From the NCBI GenBank assembly GCA_964523295.1, contig CAZGAH010000034.1, positions 1 through 41,209 of the forward strand: a stretch of DNA of 41,209 bases, read 5' to 3'. The position numbers were made by a program, and so were the translations under genes. The notes beneath the pieces were generated by a model. It did no database searches. It was not told the origin of the DNA and worked only from the letters and a program-made list of their open reading frames with translations. This DNA is from CAZGAH01 sp964523295 (GTDB taxonomy: Bacteria > Desulfobacterota > Desulfovibrionia > Desulfovibrionales > Desulfovibrionaceae). Shown piece after piece: positions 31,876 to 39,446 of the stretch (positions within the stretch are counted from its first letter, which is position 1; each line of letters begins with the position of its first letter).

Positions 31876-33045
31876 CTATGCGGCGGCGTTGCCGGGAGCA
31901 AGCGCCCGGAAGACATTTAACGTTTTTTTTGCAGTCGTGGACCAGGAAAAATGCTTGACACGCTCAAGGCCCAGCTGCCTGTGCCGCGCGCGCAGCTCCG
32001 TATCGGCCGCCAGCCGGACCAGCAAATCGGCCAGCCCGGTCGCGCTGGTGGGGTCGTCCATGAAAAGGGCGGCCTCGCCGGCCACTTCCGGCAGACTGGC
32101 GCACCGCGTGGTCACCACGGGACAGCCGCAGGCCATGGCCTCCAGCACGGGCAAGCCAAAGCCTTCGTATACGCTCGGATAGACGAGCGCAAGCGCGTTG
32201 CCGTAAATCCCGGCCAGATCCGCGTCGTTCACGTAACCCAATGGCCGCAGCAGCCGGGAGTTCTCGTCGCCCGCCGCCCAGCCGGACCAGCCCACCGAGA
32301 CCAGGGGCAGGTCCAGGCCGCTCGTTGCCAGGGCACGGGGGATGATCGCCGCGTTCTTGCGCGGGTCCCCGCTGCCCACGAACAGAAAAAAACGCTCTGG
32401 CAATCCGTGCTTCTGCCGCACGCGCGCCAGCTCCGCCGCCGGCTGCTCGTGGAACACCTCCCCGGCGTAGGCCAGGTGCGTGACCGTCACCTGCGCGGAC
32501 GTCAGCGGCAGGTGCGCGAGCATTTCCGATTTCGTGAACTCCGAAACGCTCAGATAATGGCGCACGTTGCGTTGCCGGCGCCGGAAAAACAGCCGGTGGA
32601 AAAGGACCCGCTCGCGCGGATGCCAGTCGCCGTGCAATAACAGCGACAGATCGTGGATGGTAAAGACCACGGGCAGGGCCGGGGACGCGGCAAAGGGGAA
32701 AAACGAGGTCTCGTGGTACACGTCGAACCCGCCGGCCAGGCGGGAAAATCTGCGCTCGCGGCGCAGGTGCATGAACACCCGCACCCCGCAGGCCACCGCC
32801 GGCGGCAGCTTCCAGAGCAGCTTGACCATCCGCGCCCAGCCCGAAATATCCCCGGACGGCGCCGGGATAGTCGCCCGCGCGCAGTGGCCGTCAAAATAGC
32901 CGATCTCGAGCTCGTCGCCGTGCTCCTGCTCCAACGCCGTATACAGCGAGCGGATGTAGCGACCGATGCCGGTGCTCACGTTGACCATGGGGATGGCGTT
33001 GACAACGACGCGCAGCCGCGCGGAGCCCGGAGCGTCGGGCGTCAC
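31876..33045 (-). CDS. GT4-family glycosyltransferase
   Basis: A GT-B glycosyltransferase of about 389 residues. It has NAIPMVNVSTGIGRYIRSLY at the N-terminus, FDVYHETSFFPF and VFTIHDLSLLLHGDWHP in the acceptor domain, FFLFVGSGDPRKNAAIIPRAL at the domain junction, and the donor signature LVYPSVYEGFGLPVLEAMACG with SLPEVAGEAALF. It is similar in layout to the GT4 gene at 11019. There is no ATG near the expected N-terminus; a GTG at 33045 gives a start about ten residues before the first strand, 35 bases after the prepilin peptidase stop, but has no clear ribosome site. It belongs to the T2SS operon. Confidence 0.87.
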   Translation of the reverse strand: MTPDAPGSARLRVVVNAIPMVNVSTGIGRYIRSLYTALEQEHGDELEIGYFDGHCARATIPAPSGDISGWARMVKLLWKLPPAVACGVRVFMHLRRERRFSRLAGGFDVYHETSFFPFAASPALPVVFTIHDLSLLLHGDWHPRERVLFHRLFFRRRQRNVRHYLSVSEFTKSEMLAHLPLTSAQVTVTHLAYAGEVFHEQPAAELARVRQKHGLPERFFLFVGSGDPRKNAAIIPRALATSGLDLPLVSVGWSGWAAGDENSRLLRPLGYVNDADLAGIYGNALALVYPSVYEGFGLPVLEAMACGCPVVTTRCASLPEVAGEAALFMDDPTSATGLADLLVRLAADTELRARHRQLGLERVKHFSWSTTAKKTLNVFRALAPGNAAA

Positions 33046-33080
33046 GGCCGGGCGGGAAGGGACAGGGGCGCAGGACCGGC

Positions 33081-33875
33081 TCAACGGTGAAGCATCCACA
33101 TCCAGTAATAATCGCCGAACAGCACGTACACCATGCCCCCCAGACTCAGGAAGGGGCCGAAGGGGACCATGGTCTGCAAGGCCGGGGCGTTGGGCTTGAG
33201 CATGTAATACACGCTGGCGAACAGCGCCGAGACCGCCGCCGCGGTGACCATGATCGGCAAGGCCTGCCAACCGAGCAGCCCGCCCAGCAGCAGCATGAGC
33301 TTGATGTCGCCCGTGCCCAGGCCCTCGCGGCCCTTGAGCCGGCGGTAGAGCTGTTGCAACAGCCAGAAAAAGCCCGCTCCAGCGCCCGCGCCGATGAGCG
33401 AATCGCGCAGCGTCGGCACTCCCAACTCCGGCAAGAGCACGAAGTGCGCCCCGGCCAGGGCCAGCACCACGCCCGGCAAGGTCAGCACGTCCGGCAGGAT
33501 GTAGGCCTCGAAGTCGATGAAACTGGCCACGAAGAGGATGCCCCCGATGACCATGTACAGCGCGTAGGGACCGGAAGGACCGAACTTGAGCATCAATCCC
33601 ACGGACCAGAGCCCGGACAGCGCCTCGAGCACCGGATAACGCAGCCGGATCCGCCCCTTGCAGGCACGGCAGCGCCCGCGCAACAACAAATAGCTCAGCA
33701 GCGGGATGTTCTCCCACCAGGCCAGCTGATGCGCGCACAGCGGACACTTGGACCGCGCGAACACAATGGGCTCGCGCGTCAGGTAGCGGTGTACGCACAC
33801 CGAATAGAAACTCCCCAGGGCCAGGCCGAGCAACAGGGCGAAAATCAGGGCCATGACAGGATCGATAACAGGCAT
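33081..33875 (-). CDS. gspO: Prepilin peptidase/N-methyltransferase GspO/PilD
   Basis: A 264-residue polytopic inner-membrane aspartyl peptidase (A24) that cleaves class III leaders after glycine and methylates the new N-terminus. Evidence: a cysteine tetrad CPLC and CRAC in the cytoplasmic loop, catalytic aspartates in FIDFEAYILPD and GTGDIKLM, and about seven membrane segments. Start 33875 has GAGGA about 5 bases upstream; the longer frame to 33920 is not supported. It leads the T2SS operon and supplies processing for the four gspG-J pseudopilins and gspK downstream, and probably for type IV pilins worked by pilT. Confidence 0.92.
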   Translation of the reverse strand: MPVIDPVMALIFALLLGLALGSFYSVCVHRYLTREPIVFARSKCPLCAHQLAWWENIPLLSYLLLRGRCRACKGRIRLRYPVLEALSGLWSVGLMLKFGPSGPYALYMVIGGILFVASFIDFEAYILPDVLTLPGVVLALAGAHFVLLPELGVPTLRDSLIGAGAGAGFFWLLQQLYRRLKGREGLGTGDIKLMLLLGGLLGWQALPIMVTAAAVSALFASVYYMLKPNAPALQTMVPFGPFLSLGGMVYVLFGDYYWMWMLHR

Positions 33876-33930
33876 GCTTCCTCGCGATACGTTCGAAGTG
33901 GCGCCGACGCGCGAAACCAACCGGCGAGAA

Positions 33931-33957
33931 GCTATACGAAAAGCGGCCGGATGTCAC
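33931..33957 (-). promoter_or_regulatory. Weak candidate promoter of the T2SS operon
   Basis: On the minus strand GTGACA (33952-33957, 5 of 6) and TATAGC (33931-33936, 4 of 6) lie 15 bases apart, upstream of gspO. The spacing is short, so this is tentative; the operon may also be read from the crp-like gene upstream. Confidence 0.25.
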
Positions 33958-34005
33958 GGCGTCGGCCCGACAAGGCCCCAGGGGATGGGCGACCCGTCCG
34001 GACGG

Positions 34006-34677
34006 TCAGTTACCCGCGGCGATGTCCTGCAAACGCTGCGGATCGAGCAGGGTGATGCGGCTCGCGTCGACCTGGATGCAGCCTTCGTCCGCCAGACGCT
34101 TCAGGGCACGGGAGAGCGTCTCCGGCGTGCTGCCCAGGTACGCGGCCAGCTGCCCCTTGGGCAGGTCAAGCACCACCGCGCCGCGGCCCTGCGTGGAACT
34201 GAGCAGCAGCAGGTGCGTGGCCAGCCGGGCCGGCACCTCCTTGAGCGTGAGTTCCTCGATCTTGTTCACGAACACCCTGAGCCGCAGCGACAGCAGCCCC
34301 AACATGCGCATGGCCAGCTCCGGGTCCGCGCGCAGCAGTCCGGCAAAGGCGGCGCGCGGAAAGAACAACAGCTCGCTGTCCTCCAGGGCCTGCGCGCTGG
34401 CCGGGTAGTCGCGGCCCTCGAACACGGCGACCTCGGCAAAGGCCTCGCCCGGGCCGAACACGTGCAGAATATGCTCCTTGCCGGACAGGGACGCCCGGTA
34501 GATCCGCACCCGACCTCTGGCCACGGCCCAGAATCCCGGAGCCGGCGTATCGGCCTCGAAAATCGGGTCCCCGCGACTGTAGCCACGTAGCGCGCAAATG
34601 CCGGCCAGCCCGGCGATCTGCCCGCTCGCCAGCCCCTGAAACAGATTCACCCGCGCCACGTCGTCGAGAATCGCCAT
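34006..34677 (-). CDS. Crp/Fnr-family transcription regulator
   Basis: A 223-residue regulator. The N-terminal cyclic-nucleotide-binding fold (GFWAVARGRVRIYRASLSGK, HVFGPGEAFAEVAVFEG) leads through a dimer helix (MRMLGLLSLRLRVFVNKIEEL) to a winged helix with recognition helix YLGSTPETLSRALKRLADEG. It lacks the N-terminal cysteine cluster of Fnr (only one cysteine, in ICALRG), so an Fe-S oxygen sensor is unlikely. The arginine/serine pair for cAMP is not obvious either, which leaves an NO, heme or redox type (DNR/Dnr-like) as possible. GGGAG precedes ATG 34677. It is divergent from the cysteine-rich protein gene and upstream of gspO by 130 bases, so it could regulate either. Confidence 0.9.
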   Translation of the reverse strand: MAILDDVARVNLFQGLASGQIAGLAGICALRGYSRGDPIFEADTPAPGFWAVARGRVRIYRASLSGKEHILHVFGPGEAFAEVAVFEGRDYPASAQALEDSELLFFPRAAFAGLLRADPELAMRMLGLLSLRLRVFVNKIEELTLKEVPARLATHLLLLSSTQGRGAVVLDLPKGQLAAYLGSTPETLSRALKRLADEGCIQVDASRITLLDPQRLQDIAAGN

Positions 34678-34829
34678 CTCCCGCTCCCCGCTCCCCGCTC
34701 TGCGCCGGCGTCCTGTCCCGGGCCGGCCTCAACGAATCCTTGACGTATCCGGCCGCGCGGCGCAAGGGAATTGTGCGCGCGGGCGGCCTGACCGCCGACC
34801 GGGCGAAAAAAACACATCCCGGGAGCGCC

Positions 34830-35066
34830 ATGCCAGCGACACCGAAATGTCCGGGCCAGGACAGCCGCAACTGGCGACCGGAAGACATCGCCGAGGCCCC
34901 GTGCCCGGTCTGCGGCGAGGAGATTGAGTTTTTCAAGATCGACCGCGCCCTGCCCTGCCCGAACTGCGGGACCTTCGTGCTCAACCCGCAGCTCGACCCG
35001 GACTGCCGCGAGTGGTGCGCCTACGCCGAGGCCTGCGCCCAGCCCACGGGCCCGAAAAAAACCTGA
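34830..35066 (+). CDS. Small zinc-ribbon-like cysteine-rich protein
   Basis: A 78-residue protein: KCPGQDSRNWRPEDI, then CPVCGEEIEFFK, LPCPNCG, and a C-terminal DPDCREWCAYAEAC. The two CxxC pairs form a rubredoxin/zinc-ribbon-like metal site; a third cysteine cluster follows. Proteins with this CPGQD...CPxCG...EWCxYAExC pattern are, to my knowledge, a conserved group in sulfur-metabolising and anaerobic Proteobacteria, of uncertain function. GGGAG lies 5 bases upstream of ATG 34830. It is divergent from the Crp/Fnr regulator, which suggests regulation by it. Confidence 0.75.
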   Translation: MPATPKCPGQDSRNWRPEDIAEAPCPVCGEEIEFFKIDRALPCPNCGTFVLNPQLDPDCREWCAYAEACAQPTGPKKT

Positions 35067-35163
35067 GCGCGCGGCGTCATTCGCGCAGGAAAGACTTGCA
35101 TTCCGCGGCGCAGATACTATTCTTTTCCCATGCCGCGCGCACAGGCGCGCAGAGGAGAACCAC

Positions 35164-35253
35164 ATGAGAGGACTGCTCATCCTGGTGGCCGTGGTCGTGG
35201 CCTGGCTCGTACTCAGCCGCTTCGTGCTGCCCAAACTCGGCATCAAGGGCTGA
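35164..35253 (+). CDS. 29-residue single-helix membrane peptide
   Basis: A tiny ORF, MRGLLILVAVVVAWLVLSRF followed by VLPKLGIKG. It has an excellent ribosome site (AGAGGAGA, 5 bases before ATG), one hydrophobic helix and a basic end. It ends 84 bases before a strong terminator, consistent with being the last gene after the cysteine-rich protein gene. Function unknown; small membrane peptides of this form often bind and tune a larger membrane protein. Confidence 0.6.
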   Translation: MRGLLILVAVVVAWLVLSRFVLPKLGIKG

Positions 35254-35337
35254 GGCCCGGACACCGGCTGCGGTCCGCGGCCGAAAGATCGTTTCTGATT
35301 CGCCCCGAGAGAAAGCCCGTTCCGCGGGCCGAACCGG

Positions 35338-35377
35338 AAAAAGCCTCCCGGCATGATGTGCTGTGGAGGCTTTTTTT
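35338..35377 (+). terminator. Rho-independent terminator
   Basis: AAAAAGCCTCC and GGAGGCTTTTTTT pair into an 11-bp stem around a 16-base loop and end in seven T. It can act in both directions. It closes the small-gene pair and insulates the three-gene cassette that follows. Confidence 0.85.
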
Positions 35378-35543
35378 GTGGTTCATGCCCTTTTCTATTC
35401 TTTCAGATTCTTTCACCACTTGCCTTTCCATCCCATTTTTGGTACGGTTTCGCCTTCTGGTTCTTCCAGTTTCTTTCACAACCAGCAAGCCGCTCCATGC
35501 ACCTGGCATACAGGGGCGGAACAACACAAGGGATCGATCCGTT

Positions 35544-36434
35544 ATGCCCGACAATGACAGGTACGCAACGGAGCCGAAGGTGGCGTCCGGCAGCGATGTC
35601 GAGCGCCTGGTCGCGAAGTCCGTGAGCGATTTGAGGTCCTGGTGCCGCGCGGCCGGGGAAAGTCTCGGCGACGACGTCACGCCCGAGGCCATGGCCGACG
35701 TGGTCGGACTGGTGGTGGACGCCATTCTGGACAGGGATTACGCCCTGTTGGAGACCCTGAACCGCGCGCTGCTGCCCTATGCGGGCAGCCTGGCCGATCA
35801 GCTGGAACGGCTCAAGGTCCCGGCCGGCTGCTGGCAGGCGGCGGAGCTGGGCGGACTGATGGCGGTCATCGGCGCCGGCCTGGTTCAGCTGGAGCTGGTC
35901 CGGCCAGAGGAGGCCATCAAACGCATCACCCACGGCGAACGCATCCTGCGCGCGCTGCAGCTATTCGGCGCTTCGGTAACGCTGGACACGATCGCCGGCT
36001 ACGTTCAGGAGCAGAGCGGGGAGTCGCACCGCATGGCACCGGCCACGATCTCCCGCCTGCTGACTGCCCTCGAGGCCGCTGGTTTTGTCCGGCGCACGGG
36101 CATGACCAATGCCCGGAGGTTTTTGCTTCTGGAGGCGGGAGAGCAACTGCTGGGCCAGGGACCTACGACGCAGCCTGGCGCCGGGGAACAATCATCCATC
36201 GCTGGCAGAGGTCAAGACCGGTCTGAATCTATTCAATCTGGGCCTTCTGACTCCAATGATCTTTTTGGCACTTCACCTGAGAATAAGAACGTATCTCAAG
36301 CCCGAGGGACGGAGACGCCCCAGGCCGAAGGTGCCGGGTCGGAGGATGATGCAAACGAAATTCTTATCGTTCCCAGCGATAGAAGTTTTTTCAATGCGTT
36401 CTACAATGAAACGTCAAGTCAGAAATTGCAATGA
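35544..36434 (+). CDS. Winged-helix DNA-binding-like protein, cassette gene 1
   Basis: A 296-residue protein not matching a named family I know. Residues 1-130 are helical (SDVERLVAKSVSDLRSWCR, LVVDAILDRDYALLETLNRALL). Residues about 135-205 look like a MarR/IclR-type winged helix: ILRALQLFGASVTLDTIAGY, then the likely recognition helix MAPATISRLLTALEAAGFV and wing RRTGMTNARRFLLLE. The last 90 residues are a disordered Gln/Ser/Glu-rich tail. The start at 35544 is the first ATG that leaves the helical domain complete; the open frame runs further upstream through the terminator and is not used there. It lies 9 bases before the NTPase gene, so it is probably the cassette's regulator or adaptor. 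No sharp promoter was found; a weak TTGCCT-17-TACGGT is upstream. Confidence 0.75.
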   Translation: MPDNDRYATEPKVASGSDVERLVAKSVSDLRSWCRAAGESLGDDVTPEAMADVVGLVVDAILDRDYALLETLNRALLPYAGSLADQLERLKVPAGCWQAAELGGLMAVIGAGLVQLELVRPEEAIKRITHGERILRALQLFGASVTLDTIAGYVQEQSGESHRMAPATISRLLTALEAAGFVRRTGMTNARRFLLLEAGEQLLGQGPTTQPGAGEQSSIAGRGQDRSESIQSGPSDSNDLFGTSPENKNVSQARGTETPQAEGAGSEDDANEILIVPSDRSFFNAFYNETSSQKLQ

Positions 36435-36443
36435 GGTTCCGCC

Positions 36444-39400
36444 ATGCCAGCGCGAAGAATCGGTTATTATTCCTTTAAAGGCGGCGTCGGGCGGACGAAT
36501 TGCGCACTGAATACCGCGTACCATCTGGCCAGGAAAGGCTATAAAGTCGGTTTGCTCGATTTCGACCTCGAAGCGCCGGGGCTTTCCGTTCTCGACGCGT
36601 TGAAGCCGGCCTACGGGCACACCCCGCGTCCCGACAAGGGGCTCGTCGACTATCTGGACGGCGCCTCGGCCTTCCTTGCCCAAGAGACTATGGCGCCGCC
36701 GCCGTCCGTCACCCAGATATTCTACCAGACAAAACTGGCCATGGATTCCCTGGGCGCGGTTCTGCTCGCCCCGGCCGCCGGCTATGCCGGGGAGCCACAA
36801 CGCACGCGTAACGTCGGAGAAATCTACCATCGGCTTGTGCGTATGCATACCTTCAACAATACGAGGGTGCCAGGGAGCATCGGGGCCGATGTGTTGCGAT
36901 ATCTCGTGGACGTGGTCGAAAAGCACGAATTCGTTATTGACCGCGGGCCGAAGGGAGATGTCAAGGAAACAATCCACCTCGATTTTCTCCTTTCCGACCT
37001 GCGTACCGGTCTGACCGGCCTGGCCGACGAGGCCATCGGGGTACTCTTCGACGAGCTGGTCATCGTCTGCGGCCTGAACGAGCAGAACGTGCAGGGAATG
37101 CTCTGCGCCCTGGATACCTTTCATAAAAAGGCCAAGCCGAGAGAAAGGTGGCCCATCGACGTGAAGGTGGTTTTCTCGCCCGTGCCTGTCGGGGAGTACG
37201 GGCTGGTCGAGGATCGACTCTGGTCTGCCTACGGGCGGCTGCTTGAAAAGAACGACTGGCTCGTGGAGCAGGGCTCGCGGCTATGCCTGAATCTGCCCCA
37301 GCTCGCGAGCGTCAGACGTCGGCAAGGATATTTGCCCGATATTCCCCTCATTCACTACGCGGACTACCTGGGCGCGGGCGAAGAGGTGGTCCTGGCGCGC
37401 TATCCGGACAGCACGGTCGCCAGGGAACTCCGCGATATCGTGGACGCGATGCTCAAGACACGGGAAGACGTGCAACAGGAAAGCCAGGAAAAGCTGGCCG
37501 AGGCAGGCATCAAGACGTCGTCTCCGGAGCGGCTCGACCCCACCGAGACCTTCACCCTGCCACGCCCGGAGCCCCGGGCATGGCGCGACTACGCCGGCGC
37601 CTTTGCCTGGCTGCGCACAGTGTTGCGGAAACCACCGCACTGGGCCTGGCCCCTGACGCCGCCCTTTACCACGAACGATGATCAGGCTGACAGTTTTAAA
37701 AGAGAATTTCAGGCCCGGGTCAATCCGTCCGAACTGGCCGATCCGTTTTTCGACGCCCTGTCGGTCAGCATCTCCGCCGATACTGACGGCTCGCGCGAGT
37801 CCATCCTCGCGGACCTCAAGCTCCGCCGCCTTTGGGGGGATCAGATCGAGCAGCTGCTTGAAACGTTCGAAAAGGAACGCATGCAACTCCTCGCCCTGCG
37901 CGGCGAAGAGGAACGAATTGCCGATGAGATTGTCCAGGCATTGTTCAACTGGATCGAGGCCCTGCGCCGCGAAGGGGCGCCACTGCGAAAGCAGGATGAA
38001 TTGTTCGATGCAATATTGAATGAAAAGCCCGCGAACGATGCGCCCGTACCCTGGCCCGTGCTCTCCCTGGCCTGGATACGTCGGGCAGCCACGCCGGATA
38101 CTGTCGTGAAAGTCTTCGCGAGTGTAAAGGCGAACACGAACAGTATGCCCGAGCTGGGCCTGCTCTTTCTGCTGCGCATCAACATGGCGCAGTTCGCCGC
38201 GCTCCCCGATGGGGCCTCCTGGCTGGAGGCCTGGACCGCGGCCCTTGGCCCTGAGAGTTTTTCCGTAAACGGCTTCCTGAAGGCTGCCGAGCAGGCAACG
38301 GAACAATGCGCGCGCCCGGATGTCGCGGAAAGACTCCTCGTCCTGGCCACCCGGCGCGATCCGAAGGCTTCCTACCCCTGGTTCATCCTGGGCAACCTGC
38401 GCATGAACCAACTGAAGCAGTACGAGGCGGCGGAGCAGGCTTATCGCGAAGCCATTGAGCACAATCCGAAGGACGTCCGTCCCTGGAATAACTTGGGCAA
38501 TTTACTCCAGAAGATAGGACGATACGTAGAGGCGGAGTCGACATATCGTCAAGCCATCGCCTGTGCTCCGAACGAGGCCTATCCTTGGAACAATCTGGGC
38601 AACCTGCACAAGAACCATCTGGGGCGATACGCCGAGGCGGAGCAGGCTTACCGCGAGGCCATTGAGTGTGATCCGAAGTTCGCCGCTCCCTGGAACAACC
38701 TGGGCAACCTGCTCCAGGATTATCTGGGGCGATACACGGAGGCGGAGCAGGCTTACCGCGAGGCCATTGAGTGTGATCCGAAGAATGCTGCTCCCTGGAA
38801 CGGTCTGGGCAACCTGCTCCAGGAGCATCTGGGGCGATACGTTGAGGCCGAAGAGGCATTGCGCAGGGCTATTGACATAGACAAAAGCACTTCGGTATAC
38901 GGTATCTATAGTTTGCTTTGCTTGGCTTTTCTCCGTTCAGGTGATGGGCGAACTCGTGAAAAAGTTATGGCAGAGGCGAAGCAATGGGTCGAGGATTTGG
39001 AGCGGCCCGGGACGACGGATGGGGCCTTGCTGCAATGCGCGTTGCTTCTGGCCCTGGGGCACGAGGACACGGCGAAAAAGATACTCGGGCAGCTGAACAC
39101 GGCGGCTTTTACGCAGGAACAGCAACTCTGGTTTGCCTTCCTCTGCCCGGCTGCAGGACTCCCGGATGCCCCGTGGCCAGACTGCGCGCCCGGCGCATGG
39201 CCGGCCTGCGAGGTGGAAGCCTTCGCCGACATGGTCGCCCTGCTGGCGGACAGGGTGCCGCAACAGGTCCGGGCGAAGGCCGTTGCCTGGCTGGAGCAAT
39301 GTCTAGGTGACTTTTCGCCGCCGTCAGGCGGGCCTGACATCAACCCGGTTGCCATCGGCCCCGCCCTGCAACGTCTTGGAGTGAGGGACTATGTCCGGCG

Positions 39401-39446
39401 AACTGCTCAAGGCCCTGGAGAGCCTGCGTCAGCACAAGACGACTGA
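36444..39446 (+). CDS. ParA/MinD-like NTPase with C-terminal TPRs, cassette gene 2
   Basis: A 1000-residue cytoplasmic protein. The N-terminal 300 residues are a SIMIBI-class NTPase with the deviant Walker A SFKGGVGRTN (signature lysine K12) and LLDFDLEAPGL (D39, D41), as in ParA/MinD proteins that dimerise around ATP. A long middle region (about 330-630) is helical and unassigned. Residues 640-810 are five TPR-like repeats, the last four exactly 35 residues apart (RYAEAEQAYREAIECDP, WNNLGNLLQ). A Trp/Cys-containing helical end follows. GAGG precedes ATG 36444. Its 3' end overlaps the nitrilase-like gene by 56 bases in another frame. Size, repeats and neighbours do not fit plasmid partition or cell division; a sensor/signalling NTPase controlling the linked enzyme is the best guess. 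Confidence 0.85.
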   Translation: MPARRIGYYSFKGGVGRTNCALNTAYHLARKGYKVGLLDFDLEAPGLSVLDALKPAYGHTPRPDKGLVDYLDGASAFLAQETMAPPPSVTQIFYQTKLAMDSLGAVLLAPAAGYAGEPQRTRNVGEIYHRLVRMHTFNNTRVPGSIGADVLRYLVDVVEKHEFVIDRGPKGDVKETIHLDFLLSDLRTGLTGLADEAIGVLFDELVIVCGLNEQNVQGMLCALDTFHKKAKPRERWPIDVKVVFSPVPVGEYGLVEDRLWSAYGRLLEKNDWLVEQGSRLCLNLPQLASVRRRQGYLPDIPLIHYADYLGAGEEVVLARYPDSTVARELRDIVDAMLKTREDVQQESQEKLAEAGIKTSSPERLDPTETFTLPRPEPRAWRDYAGAFAWLRTVLRKPPHWAWPLTPPFTTNDDQADSFKREFQARVNPSELADPFFDALSVSISADTDGSRESILADLKLRRLWGDQIEQLLETFEKERMQLLALRGEEERIADEIVQALFNWIEALRREGAPLRKQDELFDAILNEKPANDAPVPWPVLSLAWIRRAATPDTVVKVFASVKANTNSMPELGLLFLLRINMAQFAALPDGASWLEAWTAALGPESFSVNGFLKAAEQATEQCARPDVAERLLVLATRRDPKASYPWFILGNLRMNQLKQYEAAEQAYREAIEHNPKDVRPWNNLGNLLQKIGRYVEAESTYRQAIACAPNEAYPWNNLGNLHKNHLGRYAEAEQAYREAIECDPKFAAPWNNLGNLLQDYLGRYTEAEQAYREAIECDPKNAAPWNGLGNLLQEHLGRYVEAEEALRRAIDIDKSTSVYGIYSLLCLAFLRSGDGRTREKVMAEAKQWVEDLERPGTTDGALLQCALLLALGHEDTAKKILGQLNTAAFTQEQQLWFAFLCPAAGLPDAPWPDCAPGAWPACEVEAFADMVALLADRVPQQVRAKAVAWLEQCLGDFSPPSGGPDINPVAIGPALQRLGVRDYVRRTAQGPGEPASAQDD
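38419..38880 (+). repeat. Tandem 105-bp TPR-coding repeats
   Basis: Unit starts (GATAC) fall at 38521, 38626, 38731 and 38836, exactly 105 bases apart, preceded by a 102-bp unit. The units at 38626 and 38731 agree at 94 of 105 positions by my count, much closer than TPRs normally are, which suggests recent duplication or conversion. Confidence 0.9.

Noticed and set aside
36444..37350. ParA-like domain considered as a chromosome or plasmid partition gene
   Set aside because: No parB or parS-like neighbour, the protein is 1000 residues with TPRs, and it is coupled to a hydrolase gene.
37281..38462. Minus-strand ORF of 393 codons inside the NTPase gene
   Set aside because: Shadow of the long plus-strand gene, with no ribosome site or family resemblance.
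38419..38880. Regular DNA repeats considered as a CRISPR-like array
   Set aside because: Units are contiguous 105-bp coding repeats in frame with TPR helices, with no spacers.
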